41,220 bases of DNA from an uncultured Verrucomicrobia subdivision 3 bacterium (GCA_903918885.1 CAIXFY010000005.1:1-41220); one strand, 5' to 3'; positions 8,578 through 18,124 are shown, numbered from the stretch's first letter. Made by a program: numbers and translations. Notes: a model not told the origin generated them from the letters alone.

Positions 8578-9219
8578 ATGAAAAAAACACCCATCTCAGT
8601 TGCCATCGTTGAAGATGTTCAGGGAACTCGCGAGAATCTTGAGGAACTGTTGAAACGCACGCCCGACCTAAAATGCGCAGGGATTTATGCCAGCGGTGAA
8701 GATGCGTTGCGAAATTTGCCCAAGATTGCGCCGGATGTGGTGCTGATGGATATTAATCTGCCGGGCATGACGGGGGTGCAATGCACGGCAGAGTTGAAAG
8801 CGGTTTTGCCCAAGACGCTGATTTTGATGCTTACGGCCTATGAGAACAGCGATTTGATTTTTGAATCGTTGCGTTCCGGCGCAAGTGGCTATTTGATGAA
8901 GAACACCGAGCCGGATGAAATCATTCAGGCCATTGAGCAGGTCTGTGCCGGAGGGGCGCCGATGTCCATGCAGATTGCGCGCAAGGTGGTCAATCATTTT
9001 CAACTGATCAAAAAGCCTTCGGCCGAATTCGAGCAGTTGACGGTGCGGGAGAATGAGATCCTGTCGCTCTTGGCGAAGGGGTTTCTCTACAAGGAAATCG
9101 CCGCCCAGTTGCAAATCAGTCTGCACACGGTGCGCGGCCATGTGCATCTGGTTTACGAAAAACTCCACGTGCAGTCGCGCTCGGAGGCTATCATTAAATT
9201 TCTCGGCCAGAAAGGGTAG
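8578..9219 (+). CDS. NarL/LuxR-type response regulator
   Basis: This is the cognate regulator of the propeller kinase. The ATG at 8578 begins the receiver cleanly (MKKTPISVAIVED); a TTG six codons upstream is unlikely. The receiver has the acidic pocket (ED at 12-13), phospho-acceptor Asp58 (VVLMDINLPG), a conserved Thr in LMLTAYE and Lys in YLMKN. The C-terminal LuxR-type helix-turn-helix (about 145-205) contains LTVRENEILSLLAKG and KEIAAQLQISLHTVRGHV. DNA binding and transcription activation are expected; likely targets are the adjacent prepilin and glycoside hydrolase genes, but no operator could be identified. Confidence 0.94.
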   Translation: MKKTPISVAIVEDVQGTRENLEELLKRTPDLKCAGIYASGEDALRNLPKIAPDVVLMDINLPGMTGVQCTAELKAVLPKTLILMLTAYENSDLIFESLRSGASGYLMKNTEPDEIIQAIEQVCAGGAPMSMQIARKVVNHFQLIKKPSAEFEQLTVRENEILSLLAKGFLYKEIAAQLQISLHTVRGHVHLVYEKLHVQSRSEAIIKFLGQKG

Positions 9220-9249
9220 CAGAAAGGGTGGTTTTCCCTTTGGAGACAT

Positions 9250-9267
9250 ACAGAACGAATGTTCTGT
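9250..9267. repeat. Palindrome ACAGAACGAATGTTCTGT
   Basis: ACAGAA/TTCTGT arms (the G·T facing pair extends the helix) in the 83-base gap between the response regulator and the second prepilin gene. Closely related copies lie at 15948-15968 and 33226-33243. It may be a regulator operator or a dispersed palindromic repeat. Confidence 0.7.
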
Positions 9268-9302
9268 AGCTAAAGGGGGATGTGTTGTGCGAGATTGGAT
9301 GG

Positions 9303-10106
9303 ATGAATTCCAATTTGAAGAGTCGCATAAGGAAGTCATCGCTTTCTACGTTTCATTTGGGCAACGGTTTCACGTTGATTGAATTACTGGTGGTCATAGC
9401 CATCATCGCCATTCTCGCGGCGATGCTTTTGCCGGCTTTGGCCAAAGCCAAGCAGAAGGCGCAGCAGACGAGTTGTCTCAATAATTTCAAGCAGGTGGCG
9501 TTGGGCACGCACATGTATACGGATGACTTTCAGGATAAATTGCCACCGGGACAAAAATCATGGGGACTAAATTTCGGCCAGAAAGCCGGATACAGCAAAG
9601 CCGACACCACGACTACTAAAGGAATTCCAAACATTCAAGGCTTGTTGGTTTATTACATATGTGGATACATGGGAATGGCAGATTCAGCGACGGCCACCAA
9701 CGCTGCCCAAGTAATGATTTGTCCGGGTGCATTGAGTAGCTACAATCCACCAACCGCCGTGGACGTAAATGCGCGTCAATTTTACGGTCTTTATGATCCT
9801 AATTTTGCCAATACTAACGATTCGAAAGTGACTATTTTTCCGTTTGGTGATTTCATTGATGCATCGCTTCCATTTCCTTCTGTCAAGTTGAACTATCTAC
9901 AGACCATGGGGTCGTTGGACGCGATTTGGGGAATGGTGGATTTGGATCAGAAGGGCTATTTGAATTCAGGCAAGACGCCTAGTTGGGCTGCTAATAACAA
10001 CCCACCCACTCCAATTCACGGGACGGTTCGTAATTATTTTTTCTTTGATGGTCACGCTGGAACAAAAAAAATGCCAACCAGCGGCACCGATATTGGCAAA
10101 TTTTAA
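9303..10106 (+). CDS. Prepilin-type H-X9-DG family protein
   Basis: This is a second pseudopilin-like protein of about 268 residues, starting at the ATG at 9303 ([13 protein letters not shown]). A basic leader precedes the class III cleavage site and helix [18 protein letters not shown], then [21 protein letters not shown] (split here only by the reader's eye: the helix ends at about residue 50). The C-terminus carries a textbook H-X9-DG motif ([12 protein letters not shown]), so unlike the first copy the spacing is exact. It sits between the response regulator and the first secreted polysaccharide-locus protein (49-base gap), suggesting co-expression with it. Likely an exported filament or pseudopilus subunit that might help display or move the surface enzymes; that link is inference. 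Confidence 0.87.
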   Translation: MNSNLKSRIRKSSLSTFHLGNGFTLIELLVVIAIIAILAAMLLPALAKAKQKAQQTSCLNNFKQVALGTHMYTDDFQDKLPPGQKSWGLNFGQKAGYSKADTTTTKGIPNIQGLLVYYICGYMGMADSATATNAAQVMICPGALSSYNPPTAVDVNARQFYGLYDPNFANTNDSKVTIFPFGDFIDASLPFPSVKLNYLQTMGSLDAIWGMVDLDQKGYLNSGKTPSWAANNNPPTPIHGTVRNYFFFDGHAGTKKMPTSGTDIGKF

Positions 10107-10155
10107 TAATCCAAAAATTCCCACCCACCTGTCTGTTAATTATCCGATTAAGAAT

Positions 10156-12498
10156 ATGAAAAACCTTAAGTTCAACATCCTGATGGCTCTCACCATCGTT
10201 GCCTCAAATGTGCTGACATTTTCAGCTCTAGCAGCGAGCAACTTAACCAACTTGGTTTTTGCAGAATCATCAATCCAATTTGCGACCAATGGTCCTGGGT
10301 TTACCAACTATTTGTCCGGCTACGACAAAGCGAAATATAGCCTTACTGGTCCGAGTAAAAGCTACTTAAAGTTTGATTTCACCGGGCAAAATCCCAATAC
10401 AAATAGCGCTATAAAGTTTTCCTTTACCATCGGAAATGGCAGTGGAAACCAGCAACATCTGCTTCTGTGGGTGCTGAATCAGGCTTACACCGGTTTTATT
10501 CCCAATGGTTCCGACCCACGTTCCAATCCCAGCTTGACCTGGTCAAACGCTCAAGCCAACTACACATCGACGAATGAAACTGACTATAATCGCCTGATGA
10601 CCAATGGTGCTTTTACGGCAACGTTGGTTAATGATTTCTTGGCATCACCCACGTTAACCGTTGGAACAACTTATGGTGTCACTTTGACGCCGCCGTGGGG
10701 GCAATATCTTTTCAACAACCAATTGGTGGTTGTCGTCACTGCAACAAATGATGCGAACTTGTCGGCTGGAAATGGTGGGGGAGCAAGGTTTGCAACTAAT
10801 GCTACGACGGTCGCCTACCAGTCGCTTACGACTGGCACAGCACCGCCGAGTATCACATCGATTGCTAACATGACGTTGTTATCTGGAACACCATCCGCAA
10901 CAATCCCGTTCTCGGTCAGCGACCCAATTGATGCTGCCAGCACCTTGACAAACATTACAGTTACGCTTGGAAACACGAATGTAACATTGGTTGTTACCAA
11001 CATAGGGATTGGCTCAGGCGGAAATCGCACGCTTTTTTTTACTCCGATTAATAACCGCAATGCAGGGCTGACAGCCTCGGTTACTGTGACGGTCACCGTA
11101 ACTGATTCCAGCGGTAATTCTGCGACCACTTCATTCCTCTTAACCGTGCCCCCAATTTTAACGCAGCCGGTTCTTTACTACAATGGAACGAATGCCAATT
11201 CTATCCCGCCAACCAATCGGATTGGTGTTGGAACAGTTACCATTCCGTTCCAAATTGTGAATACTATGACAAACATCACCGCCACTAATCTGACGGTCAA
11301 TACAACCGCCTCGCCATACTCAACCAACATCAGCGGCGTTAGCTTCACGTCGGCAAATTTTGCTCTGAATACAAATAATTGCAGCATCACCATAACCAAC
11401 AGCGGAAGTGGTGTAGGGATTGTTAATATCAGTATTGTTGATTCAACCAACTTAGTGACAAACGTCGTAAGTGTGGCAGTCATGGTATTGCCCGACGCAA
11501 GTTATGCGGCGTATGATGTCATGAATTATCCGCCATCCACATCCTATGCATCCAGCAGTGGACACGTTGATTTGACCAATTGTTCAGTGAGCTTGTGGTC
11601 GCCCCGTAGTTCAGGTTCGGTGGGTCTGATTACCTCATTGGCCGGCAACGGGAATTATCCACAAGGGGTTCCTCTAGTTCGTGGCTCCGGCAGTGGAGCT
11701 GACACTCAAATGCGGTTGGTTGGTTCGCCATACCTAGCCGGTAGTCATAAAATTGTCTATGCCACAATTCTTGCCCAGTGGGTGGACGGCCTTTTCAACT
11801 CGGCTTCCGCTGCCTACCCGGGCAATTCAAGCGGCGGGTTTGTAGAATTTGCAGCCAATGGGTCAACAACGGCAACCGCCATGGCTGCCGTCTGCACGTT
11901 TACAAATTCGGCCAACACAATAAACAATGACGGATATTTTTACTTGGGCTTGTATAACAGCACCAATGCTCCGGCTCTTGAAACAAACCTTTCACAAGCC
12001 ATACCTAACTTCAGCACGAGTGGAGTGGCTGACCCTGTGGTTCAAATCAATCTCAGCTATGATTTAGATACCGGTATGAGCCAGATGTGGCTCAACCGCT
12101 CCAGTTCCGCCGACACAAATTTTGTTAGCTTGCAGGATGTGGCTGTGACCAATCTAGCCAGCATAAATTACATAGTCCTACGCCAGAATGCAAACATGGG
12201 CGACATCGCAATTGAAGGTATTTCGGTTAAAGTAGTAACCAAGCCTACTCCTTTGGTCACCGCCAGCTCCAAGTCTGGAAATACTTTCCAAATCAACTTC
12301 ACCTGCACGCCGGGAACGACGGCAACCGCTTCCGTGGTTGGTTCGCCCACAGTGGATGGCACATATAGCCCGGTAGCCGCCACAATCACGGAACCAACTT
12401 CCGGCAACTTTGTAGCCTCGATTACCACCGCTGGCAGCCAGATGTTTTACCGAATCAAGCAGACGGCATCTGCTCCAACGGTGGCCTTCCCGTTCTGA
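10156..12498 (+). CDS. Secreted DNRLRE/lectin-like multidomain protein
   Basis: The frame is open from 10045, but the ATG at 10156 gives the proper signal peptide (MKNLKFNILMALTIVASNVL, cleavage near SALAAS). Residues about 30-225 form a DNRLRE/CBM96-like beta domain (YLKFDFTGQNPNTNS, LLLWVLNQAYTGF, TLTPPWGQYLFNNQ). It is related to domains in the glycoside hydrolase at 12630-15890 and the giant esterase at 24390-31001. About 230-450 are Thr/Asn-rich Ig-like strands; about 455-700 look like a concanavalin-type beta sandwich without visible catalytic motifs. The last 80 residues are a small beta domain with MFYRIKQ near the end, similar to the ends of three other large secreted proteins here. 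Probably a surface glycan-binding protein for the locus. Confidence 0.75.
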   Translation: MKNLKFNILMALTIVASNVLTFSALAASNLTNLVFAESSIQFATNGPGFTNYLSGYDKAKYSLTGPSKSYLKFDFTGQNPNTNSAIKFSFTIGNGSGNQQHLLLWVLNQAYTGFIPNGSDPRSNPSLTWSNAQANYTSTNETDYNRLMTNGAFTATLVNDFLASPTLTVGTTYGVTLTPPWGQYLFNNQLVVVVTATNDANLSAGNGGGARFATNATTVAYQSLTTGTAPPSITSIANMTLLSGTPSATIPFSVSDPIDAASTLTNITVTLGNTNVTLVVTNIGIGSGGNRTLFFTPINNRNAGLTASVTVTVTVTDSSGNSATTSFLLTVPPILTQPVLYYNGTNANSIPPTNRIGVGTVTIPFQIVNTMTNITATNLTVNTTASPYSTNISGVSFTSANFALNTNNCSITITNSGSGVGIVNISIVDSTNLVTNVVSVAVMVLPDASYAAYDVMNYPPSTSYASSSGHVDLTNCSVSLWSPRSSGSVGLITSLAGNGNYPQGVPLVRGSGSGADTQMRLVGSPYLAGSHKIVYATILAQWVDGLFNSASAAYPGNSSGGFVEFAANGSTTATAMAAVCTFTNSANTINNDGYFYLGLYNSTNAPALETNLSQAIPNFSTSGVADPVVQINLSYDLDTGMSQMWLNRSSSADTNFVSLQDVAVTNLASINYIVLRQNANMGDIAIEGISVKVVTKPTPLVTASSKSGNTFQINFTCTPGTTATASVVGSPTVDGTYSPVAATITEPTSGNFVASITTAGSQMFYRIKQTASAPTVAFPF

Positions 12499-12629
12499 AG
12501 GTTGGTTTAACGGTTCGTTTTCAACGACGGACGATTGTCGCATTTGCCGTCCGTTGATATGAATGGTATTAACTACATGACCTCCACCAAAAAAATGCCT
12601 CATGGCATCCAGTGGCGGCTGCGTTAAAA

Positions 12630-15600
12630 ATGTCTTACGCCAAACCAAACCGACTGGGATCATTGCATGGCTCGGCTTTGTTGCTGACGCTGATTGGATG
12701 GCTGCTGTTGCCTAGTTGCGCCGGGGCCGCCACCCTCACCGTGCAGACCAACGTCTTGGGTTCCACGCCATCCATCATCGGCTGCAACTTGGGACATTTT
12801 TATACCGGCAGCAACACGCGGGATTGGTGGCGCTACCTCGGGGTCAACGGCGCGCGGATTTTTATTTTGCCCAGCCAGATTGAATCCGCCACCACCATTG
12901 CCAACGCCGCCGGTCTCGTCGGCGTCAGCAATCAAACTTCCTTTCTCACTGCGCGTGCTGCTATGCACACCAATCAGTTCAACCCCAATTTTATCAACTG
13001 GTCGAGCATCACGAACAACTACAATAACAACGATCTTTCCCCACCCAATCATGTGCTGGTCAATTCCGCGCTCACCGCCTTGTCCGGGCTGGGCGTTCAG
13101 GCGTGCGCCCAAATCAGCGCCTCGCAGTCCACCTTTCCCATCTCGGATACGAATGACTGGACCGATGGCTGGGGGCTGTGGCATCACTATTACGCGCAGG
13201 CGTTTTATCTGAGCCGCTATTTTGGCGTGCAGCGGTTTGAAATTTACAACGAGCCCAATGGATCTGCGGCCAACGGCCTGACGCCTACTAATTTCTTGTT
13301 CCGCTTGCAGCTCGCGGCCGATGCCATCACCAACGCCTTGTCGGATGTGAACCAGCTTTACGGGCGCGCCCTCACGCCCATCATTTTGGCGCCTACTGTG
13401 GCTGGCGGCGCCACCGGCCATTATTCGGATTGGGGCCGCGCGGTGGTAACGAACCGGCATCAAAATTTTCTGGGGCAAACCAATTCCAACTACTTGCTGT
13501 TCCAAAAATACGACTATCACGAATACGACAGCACGCCAGCAGGATTCGGCGCCAATCTCGCCACTCTCACCGGCAATTTGCAAACCACGATGACGCCTGA
13601 AACGCCGTTACCTTGCGCGATTTCTGAATTTAACACGCACACCGCCGCCAATTTTGACGCGTTGACCAACACGCTGGACACGCCGGCGGAATACGCTAGT
13701 TTTGGCGCGATTTGCAATGAACTGATGGCTAGTCAAATCAGCGAGATGTATTGCTTCAAGTTCAGCCAGGTCAGCTATGCGGGCACTTATCCCGTCCAAA
13801 AAAACGCGCTGTGTTACGTGGATAACACCAACGCGCCCTACAACGTCGGCGGCATCACCAAGGCGGGCGAAGTGTTCCGCCTCTTCACCAAGGCGTTCGC
13901 TGCCGGCCGCAGCCGTCTGAGTGTCAGCGAAAGCAGTGGCGCGGCTAATTTGGAAACCCATGCCAGCTTCAATCCGCTGACGCGGCGAAATTATCTTTTT
14001 TCGGCGAACAACACCGCTGCCGCCGTGTCCCTCAATCTTGACTTGAGCGCACTTAACCTGCCGGCCACCAACCGCGTGTTGCTCGAGGAAGTCAGCGAGA
14101 CCAATTACGGCACCGGCATGCTGTGGACCAATCTGCCGACCAACGGCATCATCAATGCAACGCAAAATTTCAACACCGTCTGGCTGCTCACGGCGCCGGC
14201 GCGGCCGCAGCAGCCCGAACAAATCATTGCCGCCACGGACGACGCCCAGGTGTGCGATGGCGCGAATCGAGGTGTCAACTATGGGGTTGTTCCCGCGATG
14301 ATCGTGCGCAATGATCCGGCCAGCGCCGCCAACCGCAGCGTCGCGTTGATGAAATTTCATTTGCCGGTGACGAATTTTAACGCCCTCGAATTCGCTCTCT
14401 TGTCCGTGCCGGCCGCGTGTGCCACGAGCAACGGCATCGCGCAGGCGCACGTTTATTTTTTGAACAGCACCAATTGGTCGCAGGCGAGCGTAACGTGGAG
14501 CAGCGCGCCCAACTTGAAGCAGAACTCAGCTGCCGGCTCGAATGTTGCCAACAGCGTGATCTTGGGCGTGGGCAGCACCGCCAGCATCGTCGGTCAGTTG
14601 GTTGTTACCACGACGAACATTTCCGAGAAGTTGATTGATCTGACGGATTTCTTGCGCAGCCAGACGAATCAGGATTTTTCCATTCTGGTCGTGCAGGATC
14701 CCCGTTGGGACATCACGCTTCCAGTGTTGACCGCCGGGGACGTGCAGCCGGACGGTGTGAAAATTGCCACCACCGAGAGCGGCACGGGGCCTCGGCTGGT
14801 GCTGGTGCTGGCCAGCGTGGATCTGGCCGTGGCGGTGAATGATGCCTACGATGCCATTCAAAACACGGCGCTATCGGTGGCCGCGCCGGGCGTGCTCACC
14901 AACGATGCGTTTGCCACAGGCGCGGTGCTCGCGACCGGGCCGGCGCACGGCACAATTACCTTCAGCGCCAACGGCGGCTTCATTTACCAGCCGGCGACGA
15001 ATTACACGGGAGCGGATAGTTTCACCTACTTGGCCACGAACAGCGCGGGCGCTTCCAGCCCTGCCACGGTCACCCTCATGGTGCATCCGCCGATTTATTG
15101 GGCCGATGTTCCCGTGATTGCCGAAGCCTTCGTGCGCGGGGGTGCTTCTGCCAATACGGATCAGGACGAGGCTGCCACGGGCTATGTCATGGTGAAATAT
15201 GACGTTTCGCCGTTTGACAATGCGCGCAAGGCTTATTTTCAGTTTGATCTGACGGGCATGAACTTGAACACTAGCACGCAGGCCGTGTTCACCATCAATT
15301 TCTTGAACAGCAACCAGCAGAATGTCCAGCTCTGGTCGCTTAATCAGCCCTACACCAATTTCACTTCGACGGTGATGTGGAACGCGGTGACGGCCAACGA
15401 CACTGGCAGTGACAATCTCCTGACCAACGGGCCTTACACCGCCACGCCCATCGGTTCATTTACGAACATCCCGGTCAGTGGCACGTTGCCGCAGGGTTTC
15501 ATTTTATCGCCGCTTTCAAATTTTATTCAGGGCAATCGCGTGACGCTGGCGTTGACGGGCGTCATCAATCAGGGTATTTACGTGAACAACACTGGCGGGT

Positions 15601-15890
15601 TGCGCATCCTGCGCACCAATGCCGTGCTGACGGTGCTGGTGGTTACGCCGGGCGCGGCCGCCAATCCGCCGAAGGTTACGGGGGTAAGCCCTGGCGGCGG
15701 TGGTCGGTTGGTCTTGAGTTTTTCTGGCGCGGCCAACCAGCAGGTGCGAGTCCAGGCGGTAACGAATCTGGCAACGCCGAACTGGCAGGACGTGGTGACA
15801 AATTTTTTTAACGCGAGCGGCGGCTGGAGCTGGACCAATTTTGACGCGACAAATTTTTCGAATCGCTTTTATCGCGCCGTCTCGCCTTGA
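12630..15890 (+). CDS. Secreted clan-A glycoside hydrolase with binding modules
   Basis: The ATG at 12630 is chosen over a GTG at 12612; a signal peptide ends near GAA at about residue 36 (LLLPSCAGAA). Residues about 40-460 form a (beta/alpha)8-type catalytic domain: the probable acid/base is Glu208 (FEIYNEPNG) and the probable nucleophile Glu333 (CAISEFNTH), the usual clan GH-A pair. The family may be GH86-like (agarase/porphyranase) or GH39/GH30-like; I cannot decide by eye. Next come a classic DNRLRE/CBM96-like module (about 535-730), a cadherin/VCBS-like Ig domain (NDAYDAIQNTALSV, GADSFTYLA), a second DNRLRE-like module shared with neighbouring proteins (about 825-1010), and a C-terminal domain ending FYRAVSP. 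It probably depolymerises a polysaccharide outside the cell. Confidence 0.8.
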   Translation: MSYAKPNRLGSLHGSALLLTLIGWLLLPSCAGAATLTVQTNVLGSTPSIIGCNLGHFYTGSNTRDWWRYLGVNGARIFILPSQIESATTIANAAGLVGVSNQTSFLTARAAMHTNQFNPNFINWSSITNNYNNNDLSPPNHVLVNSALTALSGLGVQACAQISASQSTFPISDTNDWTDGWGLWHHYYAQAFYLSRYFGVQRFEIYNEPNGSAANGLTPTNFLFRLQLAADAITNALSDVNQLYGRALTPIILAPTVAGGATGHYSDWGRAVVTNRHQNFLGQTNSNYLLFQKYDYHEYDSTPAGFGANLATLTGNLQTTMTPETPLPCAISEFNTHTAANFDALTNTLDTPAEYASFGAICNELMASQISEMYCFKFSQVSYAGTYPVQKNALCYVDNTNAPYNVGGITKAGEVFRLFTKAFAAGRSRLSVSESSGAANLETHASFNPLTRRNYLFSANNTAAAVSLNLDLSALNLPATNRVLLEEVSETNYGTGMLWTNLPTNGIINATQNFNTVWLLTAPARPQQPEQIIAATDDAQVCDGANRGVNYGVVPAMIVRNDPASAANRSVALMKFHLPVTNFNALEFALLSVPAACATSNGIAQAHVYFLNSTNWSQASVTWSSAPNLKQNSAAGSNVANSVILGVGSTASIVGQLVVTTTNISEKLIDLTDFLRSQTNQDFSILVVQDPRWDITLPVLTAGDVQPDGVKIATTESGTGPRLVLVLASVDLAVAVNDAYDAIQNTALSVAAPGVLTNDAFATGAVLATGPAHGTITFSANGGFIYQPATNYTGADSFTYLATNSAGASSPATVTLMVHPPIYWADVPVIAEAFVRGGASANTDQDEAATGYVMVKYDVSPFDNARKAYFQFDLTGMNLNTSTQAVFTINFLNSNQQNVQLWSLNQPYTNFTSTVMWNAVTANDTGSDNLLTNGPYTATPIGSFTNIPVSGTLPQGFILSPLSNFIQGNRVTLALTGVINQGIYVNNTGGLRILRTNAVLTVLVVTPGAAANPPKVTGVSPGGGGRLVLSFSGAANQQVRVQAVTNLATPNWQDVVTNFFNASGGWSWTNFDATNFSNRFYRAVSP

Positions 15891-15947
15891 ACGGGAAATG
15901 GGCCGGCTTGCCACATTATACCCGGTGATTTTTGGCGGTTGACCGAA

Positions 15948-15968
15948 CCGACACAGAACGAATGTCGG
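15948..15968. repeat. Variant palindrome around ACAGAACGAATGT
   Basis: Arms CCGACA and TGTCGG flank CAGAACGAA. It shares the core ACAGAACGAATGT with the palindrome at 9250-9267, but both arms have changed together so that pairing is kept. It lies in the gap before the GH50-like gene. Confidence 0.6.
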
Positions 15969-16023
15969 GGTGGAATAATTCCTTTTTCTGTCAGAATAAC
16001 CGCCGATGTCCTTCAGGTATAAA

Positions 16024-17421
16024 ATGAAAGCCGGTCTGATAATTGGGTTTCTGTTTGTGGCCGTGGAGCTGGCTCCGGCACGAATAGTTCCGGTGGCCAC
16101 CAAGCCGGATGCTCAATGGAAAAATTTTCCTACCCGCACGCTGGAAGATTTACCCGCACTTGCGTCCGCTCCAGCGGATACAAACTTGAGCAAATACGGC
16201 GGTTTCCGGTCACGCAAGGAAAATGCCACGGGCTTTTTTCACACGGCCAAGATCAACGACCGCTGGTGGTTAGTCGATCCCGAAGGCTGCTTGTTTTTAA
16301 ATGTCGGCGTCGCTTCCGTAAAATCAATTCCTACCTCGGGCGCGCGCGCGGCAGTGACATCCAAATTTGGAGGCGAATCCAATTGGGTCGGGCAAACTGC
16401 CAGCCTACTGCGTGAACATGGATTTAACGGCCTCGGGGCATGGTCTGACAACGCCGCCTTTCGGAATTCGGCGCCGCCGCTGGTTTACACCAGTCTGCTG
16501 GATTTCATGAGCAGTTATGGAAAAAAGCGCGGCGGAACTTTCCAGCAAGCCGGCCACACCGGTTATCCGAACGATTGCATTTTTATTTTTGACCCCGGCT
16601 TCGAGACATTTTGTGATGCCTATGCGAAACAAGTAGCCGCCACCAAAAATGATCCCTGGTTGCTCGGCTATTTTTCTGACAACGAACTACCGTTCAAGTC
16701 GGCCATGCTCGAAAATTATCTCGCCCAGCCAGTCGGCGATCCGGGACGAGTCGCCGCGTGGAAGTTTCTACAGGCACGCCACGGATCCACGGCGACGGCT
16801 GCAGCTGTTACGGAACAGGATAAAAATGAATTTTTCTCGCTGGTCGTGGAGCGTTATTTTCGGCTCGTTTCAACCGCGCTAAAAAAATACGACCCCAACC
16901 ATCTTTATCTCGGTCCGCGGCTGCACAGCATGGAACTGTTGCGGAATCAACGGTTTTTCAAAACCATCGGGCCGTTCGTGGATGTCGTATCGGTGAATTA
17001 CTACCGCGTCTGGACGCCGACGGCGGAACCGCTGATGTGGGCGCGCGAATCGGGCAAGCCCATCCTTATCACCGAATGGTATGCCAAGGGAATGGACTCC
17101 GGCATGGGCAATACCGGCGGTGCGGGCTGGCTGGTCAAGACCCAGCGCGAACGCGGATGGTTTTATCAAAACTTTGCGCTCGGCCTTTTGGAATCCAAAG
17201 TGTGTGTTGGCTGGCATTGGTTCCGTTATTCGGACAATGACCCGGCGGATAAGGCGGTTGATCCATCGAACCGTGATTCCAACAAAGGCATCGTCAGCAA
17301 TCGCTACGAACCCTACGCTCCGCTCCTCGACGCGATGAAGCCGTTAAACGAGCGCGTCTACACTTTGGCCGATTATTTTGATCATGCCGAAAAACCTGCT
17401 TCCGTCATATCCGGCAAATAA
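16024..17421 (+). CDS. GH50-agarase-like glycoside hydrolase
   Basis: Two starts are possible, 16006 and 16024; 16024 is preferred because it gives a clean signal peptide (MKAGLIIGFLFVAVELAPA) and has a weak CAGG upstream. The 465-residue product follows the GH50 agarase pattern: WWLVDPEGCLFLNVGV near the N-terminus, an acid/base candidate Glu221 in GYFSDNELPF, a nucleophile candidate Glu351 in ILITEWYAKGMDSG, and VGWHWFRYSDND after it, matching the GTHWFQY-type block of GH50 enzymes. GH50 members are exo- or endo-beta-agarases; divergence is enough that another galactan or hexoside cannot be excluded. It lacks extra binding modules. It lies downstream of the modular hydrolase and 4 bases before the SGNH gene. 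Confidence 0.8.
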   Translation: MKAGLIIGFLFVAVELAPARIVPVATKPDAQWKNFPTRTLEDLPALASAPADTNLSKYGGFRSRKENATGFFHTAKINDRWWLVDPEGCLFLNVGVASVKSIPTSGARAAVTSKFGGESNWVGQTASLLREHGFNGLGAWSDNAAFRNSAPPLVYTSLLDFMSSYGKKRGGTFQQAGHTGYPNDCIFIFDPGFETFCDAYAKQVAATKNDPWLLGYFSDNELPFKSAMLENYLAQPVGDPGRVAAWKFLQARHGSTATAAAVTEQDKNEFFSLVVERYFRLVSTALKKYDPNHLYLGPRLHSMELLRNQRFFKTIGPFVDVVSVNYYRVWTPTAEPLMWARESGKPILITEWYAKGMDSGMGNTGGAGWLVKTQRERGWFYQNFALGLLESKVCVGWHWFRYSDNDPADKAVDPSNRDSNKGIVSNRYEPYAPLLDAMKPLNERVYTLADYFDHAEKPASVISGK

Positions 17422-17425
17422 ATCC

Positions 17426-18103
17426 ATGAAGGGGCTACATAATTTAATTCTACTCGTCGTCTGCGGCTGGATTTATGCCGCCGCCGCCGCGCCGACTAAT
17501 TCAATTGCCCAACACAATCCGGCGAAGTGGAGCAAGGCCATCGCCGTTTTTGAGGCGAGTGATTCGACGAATGCACCGCCGCGCGGCGGCATCGTATTTT
17601 CTGGCAGCTCTTACATTCGCCGGTGGACGAGTCTGGCGGAAGATTTTCCCGGTCTGCCCGTGGTCAACCGTGGCTTTGGCGGCTGCGAGCTGGCCGATGT
17701 CTACGCCTACGCCGACCGCATTATCATTCCCTACGCGCCGCGCGAAGTGGTCATTTATGCGGGCGGCAACGACATCAATGCGGGTAAGTCGCCGGAAGTT
17801 GTCTTTGGTGATTTCATTGTGTTGATGACGAAACTTCGCGCCGCTTTGCCAAAAGCCAAACTGGTTTTCATTTCCTGCCCGCCCAGTCCAAAGCGCTGGG
17901 CGCAGACGGAAAAAATTAAAACGGTCAACGGATTGATTGCCGACTATTGTCAAACCCACGACATCAGCTTCGTCAACACCTTTCCGCTGATGCTGGGCGC
18001 GGACGGTTTGCCCAAACCTGAAATTTATGGGGACGACCATTTGCACATGAACGCCACTGGCTACGCCATCTGGCGGGCGGCGGTAAAACCGTATTTGCAA
18101 TGA
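17426..18103 (+). CDS. Secreted SGNH/GDSL-family hydrolase
   Basis: The ATG at 17426 starts a Sec signal peptide (MKGLHNLILLVVCGWIYAAA); the open frame upstream overlaps the GH50-like gene. The 225-residue product has the SGNH blocks: block I as VFSGSSYIRRW (Ser in GSS instead of GDS), block II Gly in NRGFGG, block III GGND, and block V DDHLHMN with the catalytic Asp and His. Such enzymes remove acetyl or other acyl groups from glycans or lipids. With only 4 bases to the gene before it, it is probably co-transcribed and may deacetylate the same polysaccharide. Confidence 0.88.
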   Translation: MKGLHNLILLVVCGWIYAAAAAPTNSIAQHNPAKWSKAIAVFEASDSTNAPPRGGIVFSGSSYIRRWTSLAEDFPGLPVVNRGFGGCELADVYAYADRIIIPYAPREVVIYAGGNDINAGKSPEVVFGDFIVLMTKLRAALPKAKLVFISCPPSPKRWAQTEKIKTVNGLIADYCQTHDISFVNTFPLMLGADGLPKPEIYGDDHLHMNATGYAIWRAAVKPYLQ

Positions 18104-18124
18104 CCGGAAATTATTCAAAGTGCG

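Noticed and set aside
12527-12554. Hairpin after the gene at 10156 as a terminator
   Set aside because: Arms ACGGAC and GTCCGT pair, but the loop is 16 bases and no T run follows.
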